A stretch of DNA of 64,000 nt, taken from Bacteroidales bacterium (GTDB lineage: Bacteria > Bacteroidota > Bacteroidia > Bacteroidales > F082). Below the pieces are notes generated by a model. It was not told where the DNA came from. It worked only from the letters and a program-made list of their open reading frames with translations, and searched no databases. The stretch covers positions 186,001-250,000 of the forward strand of contig JANJUV010000007.1 in the NCBI GenBank assembly GCA_024710405.1, written 5' to 3'. Shown here piece after piece: positions 47,383 through 55,710 of the stretch (positions within the stretch are counted from its first letter, which is position 1; the number at the start of each line of letters is the position of its first letter). A program made the translations under genes and the position numbers.

Positions 47383-47763
47383 TCAGTCATCCAAAAATTC
47401 GTCCCGTTCGAGCAGCAGGATTGAATTTTGCGGGACAATGAAATACTTCTCCTGATTGTACACAATTTCAATAGCCCCCTTTTGCAGAAAAATTGCCAGA
47501 TCTCCTACTCTGGCCTGTAAAGGCATATATTTTGCGTGGTCATCCTGTGGTTTCCAAGGTTCATAATCATCTTCAACCGGAAAAGGCAAAGGATAACCCG
47601 GTCCGCACTTTACAACATAACCGCTCTGAATATCTTCCTTTTCCTTGTATCCCGGGGGCAAAAAAAGGCCGCCTTTGGTCTTGTCCGGATTACTCTTGGG
47701 CTTGATCAGTACCCTGTCGCCAACAACAATTAACTTATCAAGTGATGCAGATGAATCATTCAT
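47383..47763 (-). CDS. GroES-like (cpn10) protein, probable paralogue
   Basis: The 126-residue protein has the cpn10 core: VGDRVLIKPKSNPDKTKGGLFLPPG (residues 14-38), a loop and VGDLAIFLQKGAIEIVYNQEKYFIVPQNSILLL at the C-terminal end. It is longer than the 95-residue GroES and lacks groEL next to it, so it is a second, stand-alone GroES-like protein; such copies occur in Bacteroidota. The mobile-loop region resembles the GroEL-binding loop loosely, so a co-chaperone role is plausible but open. I chose the ATG at 47761-47763; a TAATTTTG box lies at 47820-47827 on this strand. Downstream are the importer genes. Confidence 0.8.
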   Translation of the reverse strand: MNDSSASLDKLIVVGDRVLIKPKSNPDKTKGGLFLPPGYKEKEDIQSGYVVKCGPGYPLPFPVEDDYEPWKPQDDHAKYMPLQARVGDLAIFLQKGAIEIVYNQEKYFIVPQNSILLLERDEFLDD

Positions 47764-47924
47764 AGTGTCTATTTGTAAGATACCAGTGTAAGGAAGCAAT
47801 TAAAGTGTTTTACAAATGCCAAAATTAGGAAATCAGAGGATACTTTGGTTAAAAATCATGGCAAAATGGCTATTTTTGCATGTTAAAGGCGCTGTTCGTC
47901 CTGTTAAACAAAGTACTGTAAATC

Positions 47925-48230
47925 ATGAAGTTTTTTATATCCCGCACAGCCAAACCTAAGCAATTCACCTATAAAGCAAGGTATTATGATCCCGAAAAGG
48001 AAGCATGGGAGCAGAAAAAAGCAACTGCCGGGGTAAAGAATACCCTAGAAGAAAACGAACAATTGAAAGCCCGAATGCAAGCACGTTGGCACAGAGATGA
48101 GTTAACAGGCCGCAGACCATACAGCCGTATAATTTTTATGTTTTACGGAGTGTTAATCCTGACTGTGGTTTACCTTGTCTTTTTCACTGATTTTATCGAA
48201 AATATCCTCAGGGCATTCAAGCTGACCTGA
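47925..48230 (+). CDS. Small single-pass membrane protein of unknown function, next to mutL
   Basis: The 101-residue protein has a charged N-terminal half (KARYYDPEKEAWEQKKATAG, EQLKARMQARWHRDELTGR) and a single C-terminal helix (residues 69-88, RIIFMFYGVLILTVVYLVFF). It should sit in the inner membrane with the charged half in the cytoplasm. A TATTTTTG -7-like box at 47871-47878 lies 46 bases upstream, with a TTG 23 bases before that. I do not recognise a family with a known role. It is followed by mutL after 19 bases and may be in the same unit. Confidence 0.65.
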   Translation: MKFFISRTAKPKQFTYKARYYDPEKEAWEQKKATAGVKNTLEENEQLKARMQARWHRDELTGRRPYSRIIFMFYGVLILTVVYLVFFTDFIENILRAFKLT

Positions 48231-48249
48231 ACCAAACCTAATTGCTTGT

Positions 48250-50055
48250 ATGACGGATATTATTAAACTACTACCCGACTCAGTTGCCAACCAGATTGCT
48301 GCCGGAGAAGTGATTCAGCGGCCAGCATCCGCTGTTAAAGAATTACTCGAAAATGCTGTTGATGCAGGAGCAACACAGATCGATGTTGTAATCAAAGACT
48401 CGGGAAAAACACTGATTATGATTATCGACAATGGCTGCGGCATGTCGGTAACCGATGCCCGGATGAGCTTTGAACGGCATGCAACTTCAAAAATTTCCCA
48501 TGCCGATGACTTATTTAGCATACGCACCAAAGGATTCAGAGGCGAAGCACTTGCCAGCATTGCAGCCATCGCACAGGTAGAACTAAAAACCAAACGCACC
48601 GGCGATGAATGGGGAACAATGGTCACGATCGAAGGCTCTGATGTTACAGGGCAGGAAATCTGTTCCTGTCCAGAAGGCACCATCATCTCTGTCAAAAACC
48701 TGTTTTACAATGTTCCCGCCCGCAGAAACTTCCTTAAATCTCCTCAGGTTGAACTAAGACATATTATGGATGAGTTTTTCCGCGTTTGCCTCATCCACCC
48801 TGAAATTGGATTCACATTGACGCATAATGACAAGGAACAATACCACCTTTATCAGGGCAATATGAAACAACGAATTGTCGCTCTGTTCGGCAATGTTTAC
48901 AATGAAAGGCTGCTTCATGTGCATCAGAAAACCGAAATTGTTTCCATAGAAGGCTATATCGGTAAACCCGAATTCTCGCGAAAAACACGTGGTGAACAGT
49001 ATTTCTTTGTAAACAAAAGATATATCCGTCATCCCTATCTGAACCACGCTATCGACAATGCATTTCAGGAACTGTTGCCCAAAGACAGCTTTCCTACCTT
49101 TTTTTTAAACATCAGCATCGATCCGGCCGAAATCGACATCAACATCCATCCTACCAAAACTGAAGTGAACTTCAGGGATACAAAACTGGTTTATGCCATG
49201 CTGCACGGTGCTGTGCGCAAGTCCATCGGACAACATAACCTTACGCCCCGCATTGATTTTGATACCAACCCCGACACCGGAATAGATTTCGGTGAGATTA
49301 GCCGGGCCAACCGACCTGTTGTCATTCCAGGAATTTCCGTGAATAAGGAATTCAACCCTTTTTCAATAAACAACCCCACGCAAAAAACTCAAAACAAACA
49401 AGATGAACAATGGCGGGTGTTTTATGAGAATGATACAGAACAAACCGTTCCGTCCGACACAAATCAACCTACCATAGAACATGAGATTGTCTCAACCACC
49501 GGAAAGTTTATTCAGATTAATCATTCGCATATCATAACCCGTGTACGCTCTGGCTTATTGATTATCGACCAGCATCTGGCACATTCACGTATTCTTTATG
49601 AGAAGTTTCTGAAACAACTTACCAAGGTACAACCTGCCTCACAGCAGGAACTTTTTCCGCAGAATATTCAGATGAATCCCGGTGATGCCGACCTGCTTCG
49701 TGAACTGCGAAAAGATCTGGAGAAGGTTGGTTATGTGATTGAGGATCTCGGCCAATTCACTTTTGTAATCAACGGTACACCATCGGGTATTAACCAACAG
49801 GATGCTGCTGCACAACTGGAAAAAATCCTTGAGAACTACAAAACCAACAAATCTGATCTGCACATCGACCACAAGCTGAATTTGGCAACATCAATGGCCG
49901 CTACTTTGTCGGTTAAATATGGGAAAACCCTTCAGGATGAAGAAATGGCCACGCTTATCGATGATCTGTTTGCCTGTGAGGTGCCCGAAACAGCCCCTGA
50001 CGGCAGGAAAACACTCGTAATTCTATCCATGAGCGATATCCGTTCAAAATTCTGA
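48250..50055 (+). CDS. mutL: DNA mismatch repair protein MutL, with degenerate C-terminal nuclease motifs
   Basis: The 601-residue protein has the GHKL ATPase: ENAVDAGAT (35-43), DNGCGMS (58-64) and FRGEALASI (97-105) with the TFFxNISIDPAEIDINIHPTKTEV transducer (about 288-315). The C-terminal domain has DQHLAHSRILYE near residue 440 where the metal-dependent nuclease motif is DQHAxxExxxxE, and APDGRKT where many MutLs have CPHGRP. Both differ at key residues, so endonuclease activity is doubtful. It couples MutS recognition to repair. Whether such changes are general in Bacteroidota cannot be judged here. The rhomboid gene follows 31 bases after. Confidence 0.95.
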   Translation: MTDIIKLLPDSVANQIAAGEVIQRPASAVKELLENAVDAGATQIDVVIKDSGKTLIMIIDNGCGMSVTDARMSFERHATSKISHADDLFSIRTKGFRGEALASIAAIAQVELKTKRTGDEWGTMVTIEGSDVTGQEICSCPEGTIISVKNLFYNVPARRNFLKSPQVELRHIMDEFFRVCLIHPEIGFTLTHNDKEQYHLYQGNMKQRIVALFGNVYNERLLHVHQKTEIVSIEGYIGKPEFSRKTRGEQYFFVNKRYIRHPYLNHAIDNAFQELLPKDSFPTFFLNISIDPAEIDINIHPTKTEVNFRDTKLVYAMLHGAVRKSIGQHNLTPRIDFDTNPDTGIDFGEISRANRPVVIPGISVNKEFNPFSINNPTQKTQNKQDEQWRVFYENDTEQTVPSDTNQPTIEHEIVSTTGKFIQINHSHIITRVRSGLLIIDQHLAHSRILYEKFLKQLTKVQPASQQELFPQNIQMNPGDADLLRELRKDLEKVGYVIEDLGQFTFVINGTPSGINQQDAAAQLEKILENYKTNKSDLHIDHKLNLATSMAATLSVKYGKTLQDEEMATLIDDLFACEVPETAPDGRKTLVILSMSDIRSKF

Positions 50056-50086
50056 TAATTTTACACACAGAAACTTCAACAAATTC

Positions 50087-50935
50087 ATGAACTACTATCA
50101 GCCGCAACGATTTCAGGTCTTACCCACTGTTGTAAAAAACCTTTTAATTATCAATGGCTTGTTTTTTCTGGCAACCATGACCTTCGACAGGACATTTCAG
50201 ATTGACCTCACAAGAATCCTGGGACTGCATTATATCATGGCCTCCGACTTTAAACCATATCAGTTTGTGACATATATGTTTATGCACGGAGGTTTTGCAC
50301 ATATCCTCTTTAATATGTTCGCCCTGTGGATGTTTGGCAACACCCTTGAAAATGTTTGGGGTCCCCGCAGGTTTCTCATTTATTATCTTGTGACTGGCAT
50401 AGGGGCAGGTATCGTCTATCTGATATGGATTCATTTTCAGATGTCGCCCGAGATCAATCAGATGAATCTTTTCCTGGAAACAAAAAATCTTGATGCACTG
50501 GCTTCATTTACATCCTCGCACACCTTCCGGTTGAATGAATACTCTGGTGCAATCTGGAGTGATTTCAGAATTTTTCAGCAGAACGTGAGGGCCTTGTCCA
50601 TGAATCCCGACAACCTTGAAGCCATGCAGGGAGCAATCAGTTTCATGGCATCATACAAGGAGTTTTACTTGAATCAGTCAGTGGTAGTGGGCGCATCAGG
50701 AGCAGTGTACGGAATTTTGCTCGCATTCGGGATGCTGTTTCCAAACACCATCATTTACCTCTATTTTGCCATTCCAATTAAGGCTAAGTATTTTGTGATG
50801 ATTTTCGGAGCTTTTGAATTATTCGAAGGTGTTATGAACCGTCCCGGAAATAATATAGCCCACTTCGCCCACCTCGGCGGAATGCTCTTTGGGTATTTCC
50901 TGATCCGATACTGGCGTAAACGAAGGTTCTATTAA
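50087..50935 (+). CDS. Rhomboid-family intramembrane serine protease (first of two)
   Basis: The 282-residue protein has a membrane-spanning fold with the catalytic Ser204 in GASGAVYG and His262 in HFAHLGG. HGGFAHILFNMFALWMFG (about 65-82) and the GPRRF segment are conserved. Between the third and fourth helices lies an extra loop of roughly 75 residues (about 120-195) outside the common core. Rhomboids cut membrane proteins in or near their transmembrane helices. It is immediately followed by a second rhomboid gene after 16 bases. Confidence 0.93.
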   Translation: MNYYQPQRFQVLPTVVKNLLIINGLFFLATMTFDRTFQIDLTRILGLHYIMASDFKPYQFVTYMFMHGGFAHILFNMFALWMFGNTLENVWGPRRFLIYYLVTGIGAGIVYLIWIHFQMSPEINQMNLFLETKNLDALASFTSSHTFRLNEYSGAIWSDFRIFQQNVRALSMNPDNLEAMQGAISFMASYKEFYLNQSVVVGASGAVYGILLAFGMLFPNTIIYLYFAIPIKAKYFVMIFGAFELFEGVMNRPGNNIAHFAHLGGMLFGYFLIRYWRKRRFY

Positions 50936-50951
50936 TCATAGATCAAAACTT

Positions 50952-51851
50952 ATGAATATTGCATCGCAAAACTTCCCTGAAGCCTTCAGGTCCTTCTTTA
51001 GAAGAGGAGGAGTTCTGCCCAGACTCATACTCATCAATGCTGCAGTTTTTGTTCTTGTTTATCTAAGCGCGCTTATCAGATGGCTTTTTGCAGTTGAGGG
51101 CAGTGAAACCGTCGTGCAATCACCATTGATAAACTTTGCTGCAGTTCCGTCAAATCTGGATGACTTGTATGAAAAACCCTGGACGTTAATAACATACATG
51201 TTTCTTCATGAAGGCTTTTTGCATCTTCTGTTCAATATGCTGATACTGTATTTTGGCGGAATTGTCTTTTTACAATACCTAACGCAGAAACAATTATCCC
51301 TGATTTATATTACAGGAGGTCTGTTTGGAGCCCTCATCTTCATTGTCAGCTACAATATATTTCCAATTTTTACTGATGTCCGGGAATTTGCCATTGCCAT
51401 GGGGGCCTCAGCTTCAGTTCTTGCAGTTATGATCGCGATTTCAGCACATGTTCCGGACTACAGAGTTAACCTTATGTTTGTCGGGCCAGTGAAATTGAAA
51501 TATATTGCTGTTGTGTTTATCATTCTGGATATTTTCAGCATCAAGGGAAACAATCCCGGTGGCCATCTCGCCCATCTGGGTGGAGCACTTTGGGGATTTA
51601 TCTATATCCAGTTGCTCAAAAATAATCTGGATCCCTTTTCGTTGTTTTCAGGCAGGAGGAGAAAAATAAAAGTGAGTTACAAATCTGAAAAAACCGGCAG
51701 ACCCCTCAATGATGAGGAATACAACCGTATTAAAGCTCAGGAACAACAAGAAATCGATCACATTCTAGATAAAATTTCTGAATCAGGCTATGGAAGCCTG
51801 TCAACCAGAGAAAAAGAACTGCTGTTCCGCTCCAGCAACAAGAAGAAATAA
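50952..51851 (+). CDS. Rhomboid-family intramembrane serine protease (second of two)
   Basis: The 299-residue protein has HEGFLHLLFNMLILYFGG, catalytic Ser153 in MGASASVLAVM (the usual GASG is GASA here) and His208 in HLAHLGGALWG. A cytoplasmic C-terminal tail of about 70 charged residues (from about 225) is absent from the first copy, with a possible coiled coil (EEYNRIKAQEQQEIDHILDK). Both catalytic residues are present, so it is likely active. It is a probable ancient duplicate of the preceding gene. The EEP-family gene follows after 5 bases. Confidence 0.92.
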   Translation: MNIASQNFPEAFRSFFRRGGVLPRLILINAAVFVLVYLSALIRWLFAVEGSETVVQSPLINFAAVPSNLDDLYEKPWTLITYMFLHEGFLHLLFNMLILYFGGIVFLQYLTQKQLSLIYITGGLFGALIFIVSYNIFPIFTDVREFAIAMGASASVLAVMIAISAHVPDYRVNLMFVGPVKLKYIAVVFIILDIFSIKGNNPGGHLAHLGGALWGFIYIQLLKNNLDPFSLFSGRRRKIKVSYKSEKTGRPLNDEEYNRIKAQEQQEIDHILDKISESGYGSLSTREKELLFRSSNKKK

Positions 51852-51856
51852 AACAT

Positions 51857-52969
51857 ATGGAGAAGAAGGGTTTTGTGCGGAAAGTTTCGAAAATTATCAT
51901 GGGAATCATCACCCTAATCGTGTGCATTGCCGGATTGCTTGCCCTACTCGCGCAATATTCTGATCCCAGAATTGTACATTATGTTCATTTATTCGGCCTG
52001 CTTTTTCCTGTACTGTTTCTTGCTTTTCTGATTCTTTTCCTCATTTTACTCCTGCAACGCAACTGGATGGGCTTTCTGCCGCTTGCAATGGTGATCCTGA
52101 GCTGGTCAACCATGTCAACTTTTACTCCGATAAACAAGCAAAATGACAAACAATCACAATTAAAAGCACTTACTTATAACCTTCATTTATTCCGGGGGCC
52201 AAATGGTTCAGGAAAACCAAAGGAATATGCCGGAAAAATTTCATCAATGATCAGTCAATCAAACACAGACCTTGTTTTTTTGCAGGAGTTTATGGCATGG
52301 TCTGATCAGCCTGATCAGGACCTGTCCGATTTCATCGGACTGTGTGGTATGGAATATTACCGCTTTGACCCATATTGGGAAAAAGGAAATGTAAAGAATG
52401 AAGGGATGTTGATATTGTCTCGGTTTCCTTTAGTCAACGGCCAGACTGTCAGACACGAAAACGGAAGAATGATTGCACAGCAAGTAATGGTTAAGCTGCC
52501 GGGAAATATGAGCGTACAATTAGTTAATGTGCATTTGGTTTCCTTTGGGCTTGCGCGAAAAGAAATCGAACTTGTTGGAGAAGGAGCCATAACTGACCGG
52601 GCAATGTTCAAAGCGCACGGCCGTACGCTGATCGGAAAACTGAATAACTCATTCAAAAAAAGAGCTTCCGAAGTAAATATGATTCTTGACAATTTAATTT
52701 TATCAGACCAAAAGAACATGATTGTTGGCGGAGATTTCAATGATACACCTGCTTCCTATACCTACAGAGAGTTAATATCTTTCGGCCTTAAAGACAGTCA
52801 CCATGAATCAGGACAGGGATTCATCAGTACCTACGCCGGCCGGTTGCCTTTTCTTCGGATCGATTATATTTTTGTTTCACAAAACATTGGCACAACCGAA
52901 TCAGGCAAATTACCTGTGGTCTTTTCGGATCATTACCCATATGTATCCGGCATTTACTTTAACGAATAA
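51857..52969 (+). CDS. Endonuclease/exonuclease/phosphatase-family protein, membrane-anchored
   Basis: The 370-residue protein has two N-terminal membrane helices (about residues 11-32 and 38-75) and a C-terminal EEP domain from about 95. Motifs are LTYNLHLF, LVFLQEF (metal-binding Glu), VGGDFNDTPAS (Asp/Asn) and SDHYPYVSG (catalytic Asp-His). Family members hydrolyse phosphodiesters in DNA, sphingomyelin or inositol phosphates. The catalytic part may face the periplasm, so a phospholipid-type or extracellular substrate is possible. It lies behind the two rhomboids with 5 bases between, hinting at a membrane-linked unit. Confidence 0.85.
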   Translation: MEKKGFVRKVSKIIMGIITLIVCIAGLLALLAQYSDPRIVHYVHLFGLLFPVLFLAFLILFLILLLQRNWMGFLPLAMVILSWSTMSTFTPINKQNDKQSQLKALTYNLHLFRGPNGSGKPKEYAGKISSMISQSNTDLVFLQEFMAWSDQPDQDLSDFIGLCGMEYYRFDPYWEKGNVKNEGMLILSRFPLVNGQTVRHENGRMIAQQVMVKLPGNMSVQLVNVHLVSFGLARKEIELVGEGAITDRAMFKAHGRTLIGKLNNSFKKRASEVNMILDNLILSDQKNMIVGGDFNDTPASYTYRELISFGLKDSHHESGQGFISTYAGRLPFLRIDYIFVSQNIGTTESGKLPVVFSDHYPYVSGIYFNE

Positions 52970-53056
52970 CATCTGAAAATCTGTAAGCATACAATTTGAT
53001 CTTTATAATGCTTCGGATAAACCCATGCCTTTCCTGAACACTTCAACATTTGCTTA

Positions 53057-53064
53057 TATATTTG
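53057..53064 (+). promoter_or_regulatory. Candidate -7 box (TATATTTG) for uvrB
   Basis: TATATTTG matches TAnnTTTG exactly and ends 20 bases before the uvrB ATG, so the leader would be only about 12 bases. No TTG lies at 19-21 bases upstream. Confidence 0.45.
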
Positions 53065-53083
53065 CAATCATAAATTATGATGC

Positions 53084-55111
53084 ATGCAATTCAGGATTGA
53101 ATCAACTTTTAAACCAACAGGTGACCAGCCGGAAGCCATCAGACAACTCGTGGAAGGAGTGCATCGGGGTGACCTTGCTCAGACATTGCTGGGTGTTACA
53201 GGTTCAGGAAAGACCTTCACAGTTGCCAATGTCCTGCAGGAAGTAAATCGGCCCGCACTGGTGCTTAGTCATAACAAAACTCTTGCGGCCCAACTATATG
53301 GTGAATTTAAACAGTTTTTCCCGAATAATTCGGTAGAGTATTTTGTTTCTTATTACGACTACTATCAGCCCGAAGCATTTATTCCGGTTACCAACACTTA
53401 CATTGAAAAAGACCTTTCGATTAACGATGAAATCGAAAAACTGAGACTGAGTGCTACCTCTGCCCTGCTTTCAGGACGAAAAGATGTGATAGTCGTCTCT
53501 TCTGTTTCATGCATTTACGGCATCGGAAACCCTGATGACTTCACGCACAACATCATTCAACTGGTTATTGGACAAACCATTAACCGAAATACCTTTCTCC
53601 AGAAACTTGTTAATTCATTGTACAGCAGATCTGCATTGGAGCTCACACGTGGAAAATTCCGGGTGAAAGGCGATTCGGTAGACATTTTTCCGGCATACTC
53701 TGATATCGCCATCAGAATTCTGTTCTGGGATGATCAGATTGAAGCCATCGAGACCTTTGATCCTTTAAGCGGCAAAGGAAAAGAGTGTCTGGAGCAGATC
53801 AATATATTTCCTGCTAACATTTTTGTCACTTCTCAGGATAAAATGAAACAGTCGCTTCGTGAGATAGAAGATGATTTGTTCAGACAGGTAGCGTACTTCA
53901 GGGAGATTGGCAGATATGAGGAAGCCAAAAGGCTGGAAGACCGTGTGGTTTATGATGTTGAGATGATGCGTGAACTTGGTTATTGCAGTGGCATTGAGAA
54001 CTATTCGCGTTATTTTGACGGACGAAAACCCGGGACAAGACCTTTCTGTCTGCTGGACTTTTTTCCGGAGGACTATATAACCATTATTGATGAAAGCCAT
54101 GTAACCATACCTCAGCTAAGGGCAATGTACGGTGGAGACAGATCTCGAAAACAGACACTGGTAGAATATGGTTTCAGACTTCCTTCGGCACTTGACAACC
54201 GTCCGTTAAAATTTGATGAATTTGAGGCACTTTGCGGACAAGTGATTTACGTGAGTGCCACCCCGGCTGATTACGAACTGCAGCGTTCCGAAGGGGTTGT
54301 AGTGGAGCAGTTGATCAGGCCTACCGGACTCCTAGACCCCCTTATTGAAGTTAGACCCAGCCAGAATCAGATTGATGATTTGTTAGGTGAAATACAAAAT
54401 ACTATTGCTTCAGGAAACAGAGTACTTGTCACAACGCTGACCAAACGGATGGCCGAGGAACTGTCGAAATACCTGCTGAAAATCGGTATTAAAACACGAT
54501 ATATCCATAGCGATATAGAAACTCTGGAACGGGTTGAGATCATGCGTGAACTTCGTTTGGGTGGTTTTGATGTATTAGTGGGTGTAAACCTTCTCCGCGA
54601 GGGACTTGACCTTCCTGAAGTGAGCCTGGTTGCCATTCTGGATGCAGATAAAGAGGGCTTTCTTCGTTCAGAACGCTCTTTGACACAAACAGCAGGAAGG
54701 GCTGCCAGAAACGTAGACAGCAAGGTAATCATGTATGCCGATACCATAACAGCTTCCATGCAGAAAACAATTGATGAAACCCTAAGAAGACGAGCCAGGC
54801 AAATGGCATATAATCAAAAACACGGTATTACACCTGTTACTATAAAAAAATCAACTTCTGCAATACTTGGACAAACGTCTGTAGTTGATTTTAAAAAGCA
54901 GGATCATGGAATATATACTGAACCCGATCAGGCCAATATAGCCGCAGATCCTGTGGTGCAATACATGAGCAGGACTGAACTCGAAAAGGCCATGCAGAAA
55001 AGCCGGAAAGCGATGGAAGCAGCAGTTAAAGAACTCGATTTCATAGAGGCTGCCCGCCTCAGAGATGAAATCTTTCAGTTTGAATCAATGTTGGCACAAA
55101 ATAAGCAATAA
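53084..55111 (+). CDS. uvrB: UvrABC system protein B, DNA damage excision helicase-like subunit
   Basis: The 675-residue protein has Walker A GVTGSGKT (37-44), the beta-hairpin region YYDYYQPEAFIP (about 91-102), helicase motifs DESHVT and the C-terminal RecA-like fold with GVNLLREGLDLPEVSLVAILDADKEGF, then a UVR motif (about 635-670, AMEAAVKELDFIEAARLRDEIF) that binds UvrC. It takes over damaged DNA from UvrA and then recruits UvrC. The ATG at 53084 is the common start. A TATATTTG -7 box at 53057-53064 lies 20 bases before it. It is not in an operon with uvrA. Confidence 0.98.
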   Translation: MQFRIESTFKPTGDQPEAIRQLVEGVHRGDLAQTLLGVTGSGKTFTVANVLQEVNRPALVLSHNKTLAAQLYGEFKQFFPNNSVEYFVSYYDYYQPEAFIPVTNTYIEKDLSINDEIEKLRLSATSALLSGRKDVIVVSSVSCIYGIGNPDDFTHNIIQLVIGQTINRNTFLQKLVNSLYSRSALELTRGKFRVKGDSVDIFPAYSDIAIRILFWDDQIEAIETFDPLSGKGKECLEQINIFPANIFVTSQDKMKQSLREIEDDLFRQVAYFREIGRYEEAKRLEDRVVYDVEMMRELGYCSGIENYSRYFDGRKPGTRPFCLLDFFPEDYITIIDESHVTIPQLRAMYGGDRSRKQTLVEYGFRLPSALDNRPLKFDEFEALCGQVIYVSATPADYELQRSEGVVVEQLIRPTGLLDPLIEVRPSQNQIDDLLGEIQNTIASGNRVLVTTLTKRMAEELSKYLLKIGIKTRYIHSDIETLERVEIMRELRLGGFDVLVGVNLLREGLDLPEVSLVAILDADKEGFLRSERSLTQTAGRAARNVDSKVIMYADTITASMQKTIDETLRRRARQMAYNQKHGITPVTIKKSTSAILGQTSVVDFKKQDHGIYTEPDQANIAADPVVQYMSRTELEKAMQKSRKAMEAAVKELDFIEAARLRDEIFQFESMLAQNKQ

Positions 55112-55236
55112 ACCTGAACTCATTTGCCAGAATAACCACTGTTGTTTTAGATATTACGGTACTGTAATGTTAATATTTTTATGTATTATATTTATTATCA
55201 ACGCATTAGATAAAATGAAAATATCTTTATTTTTAT

Positions 55237-55268
55237 TTGCTCAAAATGAGGACGTTTACGTAAATTTG
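55237..55268 (+). promoter_or_regulatory. Promoter upstream of the polysaccharide locus (TTG-N21-TAAATTTG)
   Basis: TTG at 55237-55239 and TAAATTTG at 55261-55268 are 21 bases apart, matching the phylum promoter. It precedes the response regulator ATG at 55325 by 56 bases and is the likely start of the locus transcript. The 212-base gap from uvrB otherwise shows only a weak hairpin. Confidence 0.7.
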
Positions 55269-55324
55269 CATACTATAACCATTTCTATCACGTAGCTGCA
55301 TTACAGAAAAACAATATTAATCTG

Positions 55325-55696
55325 ATGAAGAAGAAAATTCTGGTAATAGATGACGAGTTGAGCATTAGAATGTTACTCGAGAATTTTTTAAGTAAGACCT
55401 ATGAGGTTGTTACCAAAAGTGACGGCATGGAAGGTATAAAATGGCTGGAACAAGGCAATATGCCCGATCTTATCGTCGCTGACATTCAAATGCCAAACCT
55501 TGACGGTCATGAGTTGATCCGGAACCTTAAAGCGAGCGGTTTTTTTAAAGATATACCATTGATCATGCTTTCAGGCATTGAAAGCAGTCAGGAAAAAGTG
55601 AAATTCCTGAAACTGGGAGCCAACGATTACATGGTGAAGCCTTTTAATCCGGAAGAACTTTCGGTCCGGATAGAGCTGTTGCTCTCCAGAAAGTAA
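55325..55696 (+). CDS. Single-domain response regulator
   Basis: The 123-residue protein is a stand-alone receiver domain with all canonical residues: the Asp pair in VIDDE (residues 8-9), phosphorylatable Asp in LIVADIQMPNLDG (about 53), a Ser in MLSG (about 81) and Lys in MVKPF (about 103). There is no output domain, so it acts by binding another protein. It is the first gene of the polysaccharide locus, and the next gene encodes a receiver-like domain fused to a sugar transferase; the pair may interact. No histidine kinase is next to it. Confidence 0.92.
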   Translation: MKKKILVIDDELSIRMLLENFLSKTYEVVTKSDGMEGIKWLEQGNMPDLIVADIQMPNLDGHELIRNLKASGFFKDIPLIMLSGIESSQEKVKFLKLGANDYMVKPFNPEELSVRIELLLSRK

Positions 55697-55710
55697 TAAA
55701 CTATTATCAA

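Noticed and set aside
47764-47924. Cobalamin riboswitch ahead of the importer genes
   Set aside because: The leader is short and AT-rich, with no B12-box-like sequence; no fold was recognised.
55065-55295. Short plus-strand frame after uvrB
   Set aside because: Begins inside uvrB and crosses the AT-rich promoter region; likely non-coding.
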